Source: Christiangramia gaetbulicola
GTDB lineage: Bacteria; Bacteroidota; Bacteroidia; Flavobacteriales; Flavobacteriaceae
Length of the DNA: 64,000 nt
Direction: 5' to 3'
Assembly: GCF_003054225.1 (NCBI RefSeq)
Contig: NZ_QBKQ01000003.1
Coordinates: forward strand, 792,608 to 856,607
Notes under the pieces: generated by a model
Told to the model about the DNA's origin: nothing
Seen by the model: the letters and a program-made list of their open reading frames with translations, nothing else
Databases searched by the model: none
Translations under genes and position numbers: made by a program
In this document: positions 1 to 8,924 of the stretch, piece by piece
Position numbering within the stretch: the first letter of the stretch is position 1
Layout: each line of letters opens with the position of its first letter

Positions 1-734
1 CTCATTCCTATCGAGGTTTTGACACCAGGATATTTAAGGAATATGGAATAACTAGTTTTAATTTAGGCTCAAGTGCTCAAACCCATATACAAACTGAATA
101 TTTGATGGAAAGATACTTGAAGGATCTAAACCCAAAGTTAGTAATTTATGAGGTTTATCCGGAAATGTTTAGTAATGAAGGGGTTGAATCTACCATCAAT
201 ATAATTTCTGCAAATGAAAATGTAGATTCGGAGATATTGGATCTGCTTTTTCAAACTCGTGATATAAGGGCTGTAAATACTTTTTTATTTTCTTTCTTTG
301 AACCTAGAAATCCGGAAATTATTAATTCCGGAAATGTAGAAAAAGATACTTATGTCCCAGGGGGATTTGTGGAAAAAAAATTAAGTTATAATACAGATAC
401 TGCGGTTAACAGAATTTGGAAACCTTTGCCAAAGCAAAAAGCCGCCTTTCAGGAAAATATTCAATTTTTAAAAGATAATAATATTCCATACTTGCTTGTT
501 CAGGCGCCATATACTTTTACTTATAGTAATCAAGATGAGATAGAAAATTATATTTCGGAAAACGGTAGATATTATGATTTTAACCATCTGATAGACTTCT
601 CTCCTCAAAAGGATTTTTATGATGAGAGTCATTTAAATCAAAATGGAGTAAAAAAATTTAATAATAAACTTATAAAAATTATAGATAGTCTAGAAATTTT
701 AAAAACTAATAAATTAGAACAATTACCTTATTAA
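1..734 (+). CDS. SGNH/GDSL-like hydrolase domain protein (5' end outside window)
   Basis: The reading frame is open from the first bases of the window, so the start lies upstream; an internal Met at 102 is probably not the true start. About 244 residues are visible. Near the start is a Gly-Ser-Ser segment (FNLGSSAQTH), and near the end is D-E-S-H-L followed by N-x-x-G, which fits the block V Asp-x-x-His of SGNH hydrolases. Such proteins in polysaccharide loci often act on O-acetyl groups or are membrane-linked accessory proteins. The catalytic Ser block is not certain, because the N-terminus is missing. It sits 45 bp upstream of a glycosyltransferase on the same strand, which supports a role in surface glycan modification. 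The function is inferred; the family is moderately supported. Confidence 0.6.
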   Translation, partial: HSYRGFDTRIFKEYGITSFNLGSSAQTHIQTEYLMERYLKDLNPKLVIYEVYPEMFSNEGVESTINIISANENVDSEILDLLFQTRDIRAVNTFLFSFFEPRNPEIINSGNVEKDTYVPGGFVEKKLSYNTDTAVNRIWKPLPKQKAAFQENIQFLKDNNIPYLLVQAPYTFTYSNQDEIENYISENGRYYDFNHLIDFSPQKDFYDESHLNQNGVKKFNNKLIKIIDSLEILKTNKLEQLPY

Positions 735-779
735 ATCTTTATAACTCATTGAGAGTATTGAAATCAAAAAATAGAAAGC

Positions 780-1850
780 ATGAAAATTCTCCATTTAATT
801 CATAAGCATCAAAATAGAGGAGCTGAGACTTTCACCTGCCAACTATCTAATCATCAGAGTAAAATTGGTCACGAAGTTAAAATTGTTGCTGTTTATAATG
901 GAGAAGCTAATCTAAACTGGAAAGATTCTATAGAAAGCCTAATTGGAGATGAGAATAAATTTATTGATTGGAAAGCTTGGAAAAAACTATCAGAATATGT
1001 TAATGATTTTAAGCCCGATATTATACAAGCTAATTCTGGAGATACACTCAAATATGCAGTTCTATCTAAAATAACTTTTGGATGGAAGACCCCCATAATC
1101 TTTAGGAATGCCAGTGAAGTTGGTCAATATTTGAATAGTAATTCTCAAAAAATGTTTAATTATCTTCTATATAGAAAGGTTTCTGGTGTAGCTTCAGTTT
1201 CAAAAAAATCGAAGAATGACCTAATTGGACATTTTTCGTTTCTAGAAAAGAAAACCACCATTATTCCTATCGGCTTAGAAGAAAAAACTGTCATTTCAAG
1301 AATAAAATTTGATTCATCCAGAAGATATAACATTGTACACGTAGGTGGCTTTAGCTTTGAAAAGAATCATGAAGGCCTTATAAGAATTTTCAGGAAAGTC
1401 GTTGATCAAAGAAAAGATATTCATCTACACCTTATTGGAGATGGTCCTCTGAAGTCTCAGATTGAAAATTTTTCTAATGAATTTGCTCTCAATGATTACA
1501 TAAGTTTTTATGGATTCGTAAATAATCCTTTGGATTATATTAAAGCTGCTGATCTTTTAGTTCTACCTAGCATTATAGAAGGTTTACCTGGAGTTCTATT
1601 GGAAGCAATGTATTGCAAAACACCTGTCATTGCTTACGATGTTGGAGGCATTAGTGAAATTGTAAAATCTCAAACTGGTACCTTAATGAAAAAGGATGAT
1701 AAAGAGGGGTTTGCAAATGCTATCCTAGAAAAGATAGACCATCCTGATCTTACACAATTAGAGAATGCTTATAATATGGTTGCTAGAAACTATATGAATA
1801 AGAAACTGGCTACAAAGTTTTTAAATTTTTACAAGGAGGTTCTTGAATAA
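780..1850 (+). CDS. Glycosyltransferase family 4 protein
   Basis: This 356-residue protein has the two-domain GT-B layout. The N-terminal half opens with MKILHLIHKHQNRGAET, the usual acceptor-side Gly-rich start. The C-terminal half has HVGGFSFEKNH, LIGDGPL and the E-x7-E nucleotide-sugar motif in EGLPGVLLEAM, followed by VGGISEIV. These features define GT4 retaining glycosyltransferases (GT1 Pfam domain), which add one sugar to a lipid-linked glycan at the cytoplasmic face of the inner membrane. Donor and acceptor cannot be read from the sequence. It lies between an SGNH-like gene and a second GT4 gene, all on the + strand. Length is normal for the family. Confidence 0.9.
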   Translation: MKILHLIHKHQNRGAETFTCQLSNHQSKIGHEVKIVAVYNGEANLNWKDSIESLIGDENKFIDWKAWKKLSEYVNDFKPDIIQANSGDTLKYAVLSKITFGWKTPIIFRNASEVGQYLNSNSQKMFNYLLYRKVSGVASVSKKSKNDLIGHFSFLEKKTTIIPIGLEEKTVISRIKFDSSRRYNIVHVGGFSFEKNHEGLIRIFRKVVDQRKDIHLHLIGDGPLKSQIENFSNEFALNDYISFYGFVNNPLDYIKAADLLVLPSIIEGLPGVLLEAMYCKTPVIAYDVGGISEIVKSQTGTLMKKDDKEGFANAILEKIDHPDLTQLENAYNMVARNYMNKKLATKFLNFYKEVLE

Positions 1851-2049
1851 TTATGAAGGATAATTTATTATCTATTTTTTATACTCAGCGTGAAATATTA
1901 CCCTCAATTTTTTATTTGGAACCAAATAACTTTGATAAAACTGAGGTGTGAATTAAATTTTCTGCAATTTTAAATCTTTGATTATTTTTCTTACCTAAGC
2001 TAGGTTTCATAAATTATTTTAAAATTCTTGGTGGAGGGATAGATTGCTC

Positions 2050-2057
2050 TAACTTTG
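2050..2057 (+). promoter_or_regulatory. Candidate Bacteroidota-type promoter (-7 TAACTTTG, -33 TTG)
   Basis: TAACTTTG at 2050-2057 matches the Bacteroidota -7 consensus TAnnTTTG exactly, and a TTG at 2028-2030 sits exactly 19 bases upstream, the expected spacing to the -33 element. Transcription would start about 10 bases before the glycosyltransferase ATG at 2075. The surrounding 224-bp gap (1851-2074) is very AT-rich and shows no gene. Confidence 0.6.
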
Positions 2058-2074
2058 CGCTCTTATTTGAACTT

Positions 2075-3199
2075 ATGCCAAAATTCAAGATACTTCACAT
2101 TATAAAATCACTCGGTCGGGGTGGTGCAGAAATGCTACTTCCTGAAACTTTAAGACTTCACGACCATGATAGATTTGAATTTCATTATATATATTTTCTT
2201 CCATGGAAAAACCAAATGGTAGAAGAAATTAAAGAAGTAGGAGGAAAAGTAACCTGTTTGGCAGCTAATAATAATTTTAAACTATTGTTGAAGTTTAATG
2301 AGGTAGCTAATTATTGCAAAGAAAATAAAATAGACCTTATCCATGCTCATTTACCATGGTCAGGTTTTCTTTCCAGGGTTGTTTTTAAAAAGACTGAACT
2401 GCCGTTGATTTATACCGAACATAATATTCAGGAACGCTATCACATTGCAACTAGAAAGTTAAATGCACATACATTTAATTGGCAAAGTATAGTTTTAGGG
2501 GTTTCAGCAGATGTTACTCGATCTATTGAAGAAAAAATAAAACCTAATATTCCCGTAAAGACTCTTCTAAATGGCGTAAATACGAAAAAGTTTAATCGTG
2601 ATAATTTCGCTGGTATAAATATAAAAAAGGAATACAATATACCGGAGGAAGCTATAGTTATTGGCAATCTTGCTGTATTTAGAGAACAAAAGGATATTAA
2701 GACCTGGGTGAAATCCTTTAAAATAATTAATGATCGGTTTCCTGAAGTATATGCTTTGTTGGTTGGAGCAGGTCCTAAAGAGGAAGAAATAAAACAACTT
2801 ATTGAAACTTATGGTTTGCAAAACAGAATTATATTACCTGGTTTACAAACTAATACAGTAGCATTTTTTTCCGCTATGGATGTTTTTATGATGAGTTCAC
2901 AATTTGAGGGATTACCTATAGCCTTACTTGAAGCTATGAGTACTGGATGTGCTATTGTTTCCACCAAAGCTGGAGGCGTAGTGGAAGTGGTAAGAAACCA
3001 AATGGATGGACTGTTATGTGAGGTAGGTGACGCCAAATGCCTTGCAAATAATTGCATAGAACTATTGGAAAACCCATTATTAAGGGAAGAGTTTCAGAAG
3101 AAAGCCAGGAAAAGAGTTAAGGCTGAATTTAGCCTTGAAAATATGGTAGTTAATTTAGAAAAGTCTTACTTGAGTTTACTGGATAATGTAGTGCAGTAA
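2075..3199 (+). CDS. Glycosyltransferase family 4 protein
   Basis: This 374-residue GT-B enzyme begins with KILHIIKSLGRGGAEMLL, the characteristic GT4 N-terminal loop with Gly-Gly-Ala-Glu. An IHAHLPWSG segment follows (His in the acceptor domain). The C-terminal domain has LAVFREQKD, LVGAGPKE and E-x7-E in FEGLPIALLEAMS, then AGGVVEVV. It would transfer a sugar from a nucleotide donor during assembly of the polysaccharide repeat unit. A well-placed promoter-like element lies just upstream, so it may head its own transcript. It is only distantly similar to the upstream GT4 protein, so this is not a recent duplication. Specificity is unknown. Confidence 0.9.
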   Translation: MPKFKILHIIKSLGRGGAEMLLPETLRLHDHDRFEFHYIYFLPWKNQMVEEIKEVGGKVTCLAANNNFKLLLKFNEVANYCKENKIDLIHAHLPWSGFLSRVVFKKTELPLIYTEHNIQERYHIATRKLNAHTFNWQSIVLGVSADVTRSIEEKIKPNIPVKTLLNGVNTKKFNRDNFAGINIKKEYNIPEEAIVIGNLAVFREQKDIKTWVKSFKIINDRFPEVYALLVGAGPKEEEIKQLIETYGLQNRIILPGLQTNTVAFFSAMDVFMMSSQFEGLPIALLEAMSTGCAIVSTKAGGVVEVVRNQMDGLLCEVGDAKCLANNCIELLENPLLREEFQKKARKRVKAEFSLENMVVNLEKSYLSLLDNVVQ

Positions 3200-3360
3200 A
3201 TTTATAATGATTGATGTAAAAACTGAATTATAATTGATCACTAATCTATTGAAAAGGAGTTTTTGGTTTACTACATTATTTTGGATTTTTTATTCCAAAG
3301 TTCTTAAAGTTGATACAACATTCATAGATAGGTATAATAAGATATAGGTTAAATTTAATT

Positions 3361-4311
3361 ATGGAGATAAGACAAGCTTGCGAAAGTGATATTTCAGAAA
3401 TTGTAGAAGTTTTAAAAGCAAGTCTCGGTGAAGATCAACTGGAACTTTCAGATACAGTATGGAGATATAAACATATTGATAACCCTTTTGGTGAGTCTAT
3501 AGTACTGGTAGCAATAGAAAACAGTAAAATTATAGGTGTCAGAGCATTTATGTGTTGGAAATGGAGGATGAACGATACCATTTTTAATGCTTATCGTGCA
3601 GTAGACACAGCGACACATCCTGAACATCAGGGAAAAGGGATTTTTAAAAAATTGACCATGGCTGCTATTGAAATTGCGGCGAAAAGAGGTGATCATTTTA
3701 TATTTAATACCCCTAATGAAAAAAGTAGGCCAGGTTATTTAAAGATGGGGTGGGAAATAGTAGATAAAGTAGTAATTGCTATAAAACCTGCTTTTAATTC
3801 ATTTTTAAAAATAAAATCGAAAAAGATTAAATATAGTATAGATCACCAAGTTTCTGATGAGATAATAAATAATGTTTGTAATGATTGGAATGAGAGACAA
3901 TTGCACAAAGGAAAGTTGTTTACTCCAAAATCAAGATATTATCTTTCTTGGCGTTATGAGAAGAATCCTCTTCAAAAATACCAGGTAATAACTACTGGTA
4001 ATATTTATTTGGCTGCATATGTGAAAAAGAGAGGTAGAATTAAAGAATTGCGAGTAGCCGAATGTTTGCACAATGATAATAAAGAAGACAAACGTCAAAT
4101 TTCCAGAATTCTTCTTCTTTTAAGCAGTAAATTTGGCGTTCAGGTAATAACTTATGCGCCAGATTTGTTGGATTTATGGTCTATTAAGCTTATAGGGAGT
4201 TTTGGTCCAATTTTGACTTTGAAGGAGCTTAATTTGAGTACGAAAGATAAACAAGACCTATTAGAGATCAATAATTGGGATAACAGTATTGGTGATTTAG
4301 AACTATTTTAA
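3361..4311 (+). CDS. GNAT-family N-acyltransferase
   Basis: This 316-residue protein carries a GNAT fold in its first ~150 residues. IRQACESDISEIVEVLKAS is the usual first strand and helix. DTATHPEHQGKGIFKKL contains the acetyl-CoA pyrophosphate-binding loop (Q-x-x-G-x-G-like, HQGKGIF). NTPNEKSRPGYLKMGWEIV is the C-terminal GNAT strand where an acceptor often docks. The remaining ~160 residues have no clear assignment and may form a second, degenerate GNAT-like half. It ends 4 bp before the next membrane-protein gene, so the two are probably co-transcribed. A sugar N- or O-acyltransfer role is inferred from the locus; the acceptor is unknown. Confidence 0.75.
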   Translation: MEIRQACESDISEIVEVLKASLGEDQLELSDTVWRYKHIDNPFGESIVLVAIENSKIIGVRAFMCWKWRMNDTIFNAYRAVDTATHPEHQGKGIFKKLTMAAIEIAAKRGDHFIFNTPNEKSRPGYLKMGWEIVDKVVIAIKPAFNSFLKIKSKKIKYSIDHQVSDEIINNVCNDWNERQLHKGKLFTPKSRYYLSWRYEKNPLQKYQVITTGNIYLAAYVKKRGRIKELRVAECLHNDNKEDKRQISRILLLLSSKFGVQVITYAPDLLDLWSIKLIGSFGPILTLKELNLSTKDKQDLLEINNWDNSIGDLELF

Positions 4312-4315
4312 TTTT

Positions 4316-5521
4316 ATGATAGGAGTTCTTTTTCTAATTATATTATTTTTTGGTATAAATCAGGCCATTTTTAGTTTCTTTAAGAAAAGGCATTCTTTCT
4401 TTTCTGTTAGTAAAATGAACCTGCTTTATCTATACCATACCTTTTTCTATGGTGTGTATACCTGGTATGCCTATAACAATCCATCTGATTCAAAAAATTA
4501 TTATCAGGAGCTAACAATTCATTCAGGTACATGGTTGGAATTATTTGGAACAGATACGCTATTTATCAACTTCCTATCATATCCTTTTTATTCAATTGGG
4601 TTCAATTATGATATGCTCATGTTTACATTTGCGTGGTTAGGATACCTTGGATTTGTTTACGCATACTTATTTTTTAGAGAAAAAATCCCCATTAAAATAA
4701 AAGTATTTAAGAAAATTGACTTTCTTACGTTAGTGTTATTTTTCCCAAATATGCATTTCTGGACGGCCTCGTTAGGTAAAGGATCTGCTATATTTCTGGG
4801 ATTAATGATGTTTACTTATTCTATTGTGCAACCAAGTAAAAGACTTCTATTACTTTTTTTAGGTTCAGCTATCATATTTTATATTAGGCCACATGTTTTT
4901 ATGTTTGTAGCTGTAGGAGCAGTTTTAGGCTTTATGAGTGGTAGACAGAAAATCCCATTGTGGCAAAAACTTATGATTTTCGTTGTAATGTTGGGATCTT
5001 TGGTATTATTACAGGATAAAATATTAGGTGTGATGAATCTTCAAAATTCAGATAACTTAATTGAAGATTTCCAGGCCGCTTCTGAAAAAAATGCGGAAGA
5101 TCTAAGTAAAGCCGGTTCAGGAGTAGATATGTCTACTTATCCTTTGCCCCTTAAACTATTTACCTTCTGGTTCAGGCCATTATTTGTTGACGCACCAAAT
5201 CTACTTGGTTTAATAACCTCTGTAGAAAATTTAATTTATTTATTACTTTTCTTAAAAATTATTAGAAAAGATTTTATAAAATTCATAAAAAAGTCACCAG
5301 CACTCGTCAAAATGAGTTTTGTAATATTCTTTACTGCTTCATTGGCAATGACTTTTGTAATGTCCAACCTGGGGATTATTATGAGACAAAAAACCATGGT
5401 TATGTATTTTATCTTTTTCGTAATCTATTATTACATGGCTGAAAAAAAGTATAAAAAACTAATCAGATTGCGTGATATGAAAAGGAAAAGAGAAGCAGAG
5501 CTCGTAGTTCAAACTCCTTAA
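4316..5521 (+). CDS. Polytopic membrane protein, candidate polysaccharide polymerase (paralogue 1)
   Basis: This 401-residue protein has roughly ten hydrophobic segments and a basic C-terminal tail. No named family is recognised with confidence. In this position a Wzy-like polymerase or other glycan membrane enzyme is the best guess. It is clearly paralogous to the gene at 8925-10163. Shared blocks include NPSDSK, the FGT(D/E)T segment followed by a short loop and SYPF, VFKK(I/V)D, LFFPNMHFW(T/S)ASLGKG, FTFWFRPLF(V/L)DAP and TFVMSNLGI(I/M). The conserved polar motifs (SDSK, NMHFWxASLGKG, the RPH segment in mid-protein, FRPLF) are candidate active-site positions. It starts 4 bp after the GNAT gene and is followed 23 bp later by the deacetylase. 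Confidence 0.6.
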   Translation: MIGVLFLIILFFGINQAIFSFFKKRHSFFSVSKMNLLYLYHTFFYGVYTWYAYNNPSDSKNYYQELTIHSGTWLELFGTDTLFINFLSYPFYSIGFNYDMLMFTFAWLGYLGFVYAYLFFREKIPIKIKVFKKIDFLTLVLFFPNMHFWTASLGKGSAIFLGLMMFTYSIVQPSKRLLLLFLGSAIIFYIRPHVFMFVAVGAVLGFMSGRQKIPLWQKLMIFVVMLGSLVLLQDKILGVMNLQNSDNLIEDFQAASEKNAEDLSKAGSGVDMSTYPLPLKLFTFWFRPLFVDAPNLLGLITSVENLIYLLLFLKIIRKDFIKFIKKSPALVKMSFVIFFTASLAMTFVMSNLGIIMRQKTMVMYFIFFVIYYYMAEKKYKKLIRLRDMKRKREAELVVQTP

Positions 5522-5544
5522 TTTACCAATTCACATACTAAAAA

Positions 5545-6519
5545 ATGAGTAAAAACGGATATCTTATTATTTCTCTAGATTTTGAACTGATTTGGGGTGT
5601 TTTTGATGTAATAGATTTGCAGGATAAAAGGAGATATTTTGAAAACACCATTAAGGTAATACCTGAGATTCTTTCCTTATTTAAAGAAAATGATATTCAT
5701 TGTACCTGGGCCATTGTAGGGATGCTATTCAATAGAAATTGGGAGGAATGGAAAAGAAATATTCCACAAAACAAACCCGATTACTTAAATGAAAAGCTGT
5801 CAGCCTATAATTATGGTAGTAACCATAATAGTGAAGAAGATGATTCATTTTTTTTCGCTCCGCAATTAATAAGGAGTATAAAAAATACTAAAGGACAGGA
5901 AGTTGGAACTCATACGTATTCCCATTACTATTGTTTAGAGGATTCTCAGAATGAAGTTCAGTTTAGTAATGATCTTGACATCGCGATAAATGTGGCGAAA
6001 GATTATGGTATTGAATTAAAATCCTTGGTTTTCCCGAGAAATCAATTGAAAGATAGTTATTTAAAAATTTGTAAATCTAAAGGGATCTTAAATGTACGAT
6101 CAAATCCGTTGAGCTGGTATTGGGACGATCCTACATCCGAATCAATTCTGGTTAAAGTTGCTCGTACAGGGGATGCTTATTTAAATTTTGGAAAAAAATC
6201 CTATTCACTAGAAAATCTAGAAACATCTAATGATTTACCTCTAGAACAACCCGCAAGTAGATTTCTCAGGCCAGTTGAGGGACAAAATTTTATCAGAGAT
6301 CTAAAAATTGAAAGAATTAAAAGAGAAATGACTTCGGCTGCTAAAGCTGGAGAGATTTATCATCTTTGGTGGCATCCTCATAATTTTGGTGTTGAACCCG
6401 AAGAAAGTATGTTGGATATAATGAAGATTATCAACCATTATAAAGAATTAAATGTGAAATTTAATTTCCAGTCTTTGAACATGGATGAGCTAGGAGCTTT
6501 AGTATTAAATAAAGTTTAA
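5545..6519 (+). CDS. Polysaccharide deacetylase family protein (NodB-like)
   Basis: This 324-residue protein starts with LIISLDFELIWGVFD. The D-F-E opening is the NodB first motif, holding the catalytic Asp. Next come TWAIVGML, then GTHTYSHYYC, which carries the metal-binding His-x3-4-His of motif 2. LVFPRNQ is motif 3, and HLWWHPHNFG at the C-terminus supplies the late catalytic His. These features support a metal-dependent de-N-acetylase of the carbohydrate esterase 4 type. There is no signal peptide, so it would act in the cytoplasm or on lipid-linked glycan at the inner leaflet, as in some exopolysaccharide loci. It is flanked by the membrane-protein paralogue and the amidotransferase. 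Confidence 0.8.
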   Translation: MSKNGYLIISLDFELIWGVFDVIDLQDKRRYFENTIKVIPEILSLFKENDIHCTWAIVGMLFNRNWEEWKRNIPQNKPDYLNEKLSAYNYGSNHNSEEDDSFFFAPQLIRSIKNTKGQEVGTHTYSHYYCLEDSQNEVQFSNDLDIAINVAKDYGIELKSLVFPRNQLKDSYLKICKSKGILNVRSNPLSWYWDDPTSESILVKVARTGDAYLNFGKKSYSLENLETSNDLPLEQPASRFLRPVEGQNFIRDLKIERIKREMTSAAKAGEIYHLWWHPHNFGVEPEESMLDIMKIINHYKELNVKFNFQSLNMDELGALVLNKV

Positions 6520-6546
6520 ACCTTAAAGTTGGTCTTTTAGTTTGTA

Positions 6547-6554
6547 TATCTTTG
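6547..6554 (+). promoter_or_regulatory. Candidate -7 promoter element before the asparagine synthase-like gene
   Basis: TATCTTTG at 6547-6554 fits TAnnTTTG exactly and lies 22 bases before the start codon at 6576. The nearest TTG (6529-6531) is only 15 bases upstream, shorter than the usual 19, so the -33 match is weak. Confidence 0.4.
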
Positions 6555-6575
6555 CCATCCTAAAATTGCTAAATA

Positions 6576-8477
6576 ATGTGTGGAATTAATGGTATTATAT
6601 TAAAGTCTGGTCAGGACTATAAAAAGCTTAGTAATGACCTTTCTAAAATGAACTTTGAAATAGTCCATCGTGGTCCGGATCAGGACGGATTTTTTCTACA
6701 TAATTCGCATAATTTTCATCTGGGAATGGCCATGCGCCGCCTTTCTATAATAGATTTAAATACAGGTAAACAACCAATTTCTTCAGAAAATAACTCCATC
6801 ACTATCGTCTTTAACGGAGAAATTTATAATTATTTGGAGTTAAAAAAATCCTTGGAGGAGAAAGGAATAAGATTTAATACAACCTCAGATACCGAAGTAA
6901 TTTTAAAATTATATGAAATATATGGAACCGAATCATTTTCCATGCTTGATGGGATGTTTGCGTTCAGTATTTATGATGATAATATTAAGAAAACCTTTAT
7001 AGCCCGAGATTTTTTTGGAGAGAAACCTTTGTATTTTACAAAAGATGAGCATAGAATCATCTGGGCATCTGAATTAAAATCTATAATATCTGTTTTAAAT
7101 TATAAACCCAACTTGTCAAAAACGGGATTGAGTCTTTATTTTCAGTTAACCTATATTCCAGCACCATATACTATTTACGATAATATCCATAAGCTCGAGG
7201 CTAATAACTATTTAGAGATTGATACGGAAAATTTCAACCTCAAAAGTATCGAGGTAAATCAAAAATTTTCAAAAGATGTATCTCCTGATATTACATTCAA
7301 AGAAGCAAAGAATCTTACCCATGACCTGGTGGTGGATAGCGTAAGCTCAAGATCTATTGCAGATGTTCCTTTGGGCACTTTTTTATCTGGAGGAGTAGAT
7401 TCTTCCATTGTATCATGGGCATTGGCAAATCAAACCAATAAAAAAATTGATACTTTTTCAATAGGATTCGATAAAAAATCTTTCGATGAATCTGATAAAT
7501 CCAGAGCGGTAGCTAAAATAATTAATAGTAACCACCATGAATTTATTGTGTCAGCAGAAGATTTGAAGGATAACGTCGATTCTATTTTATTAAATTTTGA
7601 TGAACCTTTTGCCGATTCCTCATCCCTTCCAACATATTTAGTAGCAAATAAAACCAGACAGCATGTAAAAGTGGCGCTTACTGGCGATGGAGGAGATGAA
7701 GTTTTTGGAGGGTATAATAAATATTATATTGGAAAGTTAAATACCAGATATAGTTCTTTTATACCTGAAAAAGTTCATAATGCTATAAAAAGTTTTTCTG
7801 AACCCTTTTTAGCTACTAAAGATGATAAGAGAGGATATCGTTTCAAGGCAAAAAGATTATTGAATGCAATTAATTATGACGGAGATTTTTATTATAATAT
7901 CGTTTCCCTTGCTTATCAGCCAGAAGAGGTGAATAGATTCTTAAAGGATTACATTCTGGATAATTCTCCGTTGAATTATTTTAAAAATAAAATAGGGTCA
8001 AATAACCAAACGTTGACTGATTTCAGAAACATTGATAAATTATTAAGTTTGGAAGGAGATATGTTGGTGAAGGTAGATAGAACAAGCATGTTGACTTCTT
8101 TAGAAAGTCGGGCACCTTTTCTGAATAAGAAATTATGGAATTTCACTTCCCAGGTGCCGGAAACATATTTAATGCAAGGTTGGAACAAAAAGTTTTTATT
8201 GAAAGAATCATTTAAAGAATATTTCCCAAAAGACTTTTTAGATAAATCAAAAAAAGGTTTTGGGGTGCCCGTTGGTGATTGGTTAAGAGGTCACTTATCT
8301 AAAGAGTTGGAATCTTATATCGAACCTGAATTTTTGAAAGTACAGAATATTTTTATAACTGATGAAATTATAGCTTTGATTAGAAATCATCTTTCAGGAA
8401 AGGAAGATAATACCTTTAGAGTATGGACATATTACTGTTTTCAAAAATGGTATAAGGAAACTTATTTAAAATTTTAA
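6576..8477 (+). CDS. asnB: Asparagine synthase (glutamine-hydrolysing)-like amidotransferase
   Basis: This 633-residue protein begins MCGINGI, so Cys2 is the N-terminal nucleophile of a class II glutamine amidotransferase after Met removal. HRGPDQDG and FNGEIYN are the usual glutaminase motifs. The synthetase half has the PP-loop SGGVDSS near residue 270 and LTGDGGDEVFGGY, both hallmarks of AsnB. True AsnB makes Asn from Asp, Gln and ATP. Copies inside polysaccharide loci often amidate a sugar carboxylate or other glycan acid instead, and this context suggests that. No residue is obviously missing. The family call is secure, the substrate is not. Confidence 0.85.
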   Translation: MCGINGIILKSGQDYKKLSNDLSKMNFEIVHRGPDQDGFFLHNSHNFHLGMAMRRLSIIDLNTGKQPISSENNSITIVFNGEIYNYLELKKSLEEKGIRFNTTSDTEVILKLYEIYGTESFSMLDGMFAFSIYDDNIKKTFIARDFFGEKPLYFTKDEHRIIWASELKSIISVLNYKPNLSKTGLSLYFQLTYIPAPYTIYDNIHKLEANNYLEIDTENFNLKSIEVNQKFSKDVSPDITFKEAKNLTHDLVVDSVSSRSIADVPLGTFLSGGVDSSIVSWALANQTNKKIDTFSIGFDKKSFDESDKSRAVAKIINSNHHEFIVSAEDLKDNVDSILLNFDEPFADSSSLPTYLVANKTRQHVKVALTGDGGDEVFGGYNKYYIGKLNTRYSSFIPEKVHNAIKSFSEPFLATKDDKRGYRFKAKRLLNAINYDGDFYYNIVSLAYQPEEVNRFLKDYILDNSPLNYFKNKIGSNNQTLTDFRNIDKLLSLEGDMLVKVDRTSMLTSLESRAPFLNKKLWNFTSQVPETYLMQGWNKKFLLKESFKEYFPKDFLDKSKKGFGVPVGDWLRGHLSKELESYIEPEFLKVQNIFITDEIIALIRNHLSGKEDNTFRVWTYYCFQKWYKETYLKF

Positions 8478-8924
8478 ATTCTATCTACCTAATAACTTTA
8501 GAGTTTAAAAATTCATTTAGAAAAATGTAATAACATGCATAATGACAACAGAAAGATTAGACTCTTCTGAATTTTGATTTTTGAAATTTCATCTAAGCAA
8601 AAACCTAATTTAACAGCCTGATTAGATCTATAATGCGAATTAATTATATTTTAAAATATTATTACCTCAGATCATTTTTTTTATCCGAATACATATAGTT
8701 TTTTGAAAAGCTATCCCACCTATCTTTATTCTTAATTATTTCTATCTGTTGAATAAAAGAACATAACTGGGATTCTGAAAGTGTAATTTCCACAAGTATT
8801 ATGTGTAAAAAACACACGGTATTCAAAGCCCTATTGTAGTTATGTTTGAATTTTTAGGGTGAAATGAGACAATCTTTACTTTGGCAGACCCTTTGCTTAT
8901 CGAAGTTCCGAATTATAAAAATTT
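8478..8924 (+). other. 447-bp AT-rich gap with no intact gene
   Basis: The gap separates the amidotransferase from the second membrane-protein paralogue. No complete gene is visible. A short minus-strand frame near 8662-8790 may be a gene remnant (listed separately). TTACTTTG at about 8876-8883 is one mismatch from the -7 consensus and may serve the gene at 8925. Confidence 0.5.
8662..8790 (-). pseudogene. Possible 3' remnant of a glycan-locus gene
   Basis: On the minus strand a stop-terminated frame encodes a stretch rich in charged residues, including IIKNKDRWDSFSKN and then DKKNDLR before the stop at 8662-8664. The W-x-x-F-S-x-N pattern resembles the extreme C-terminal helix of many GT4 glycosyltransferases. 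Upstream the frame loses protein-like character and has no plausible start. It is opposite in strand to every gene around it. It may be debris of gene replacement in the locus, or chance. Confidence 0.2.
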
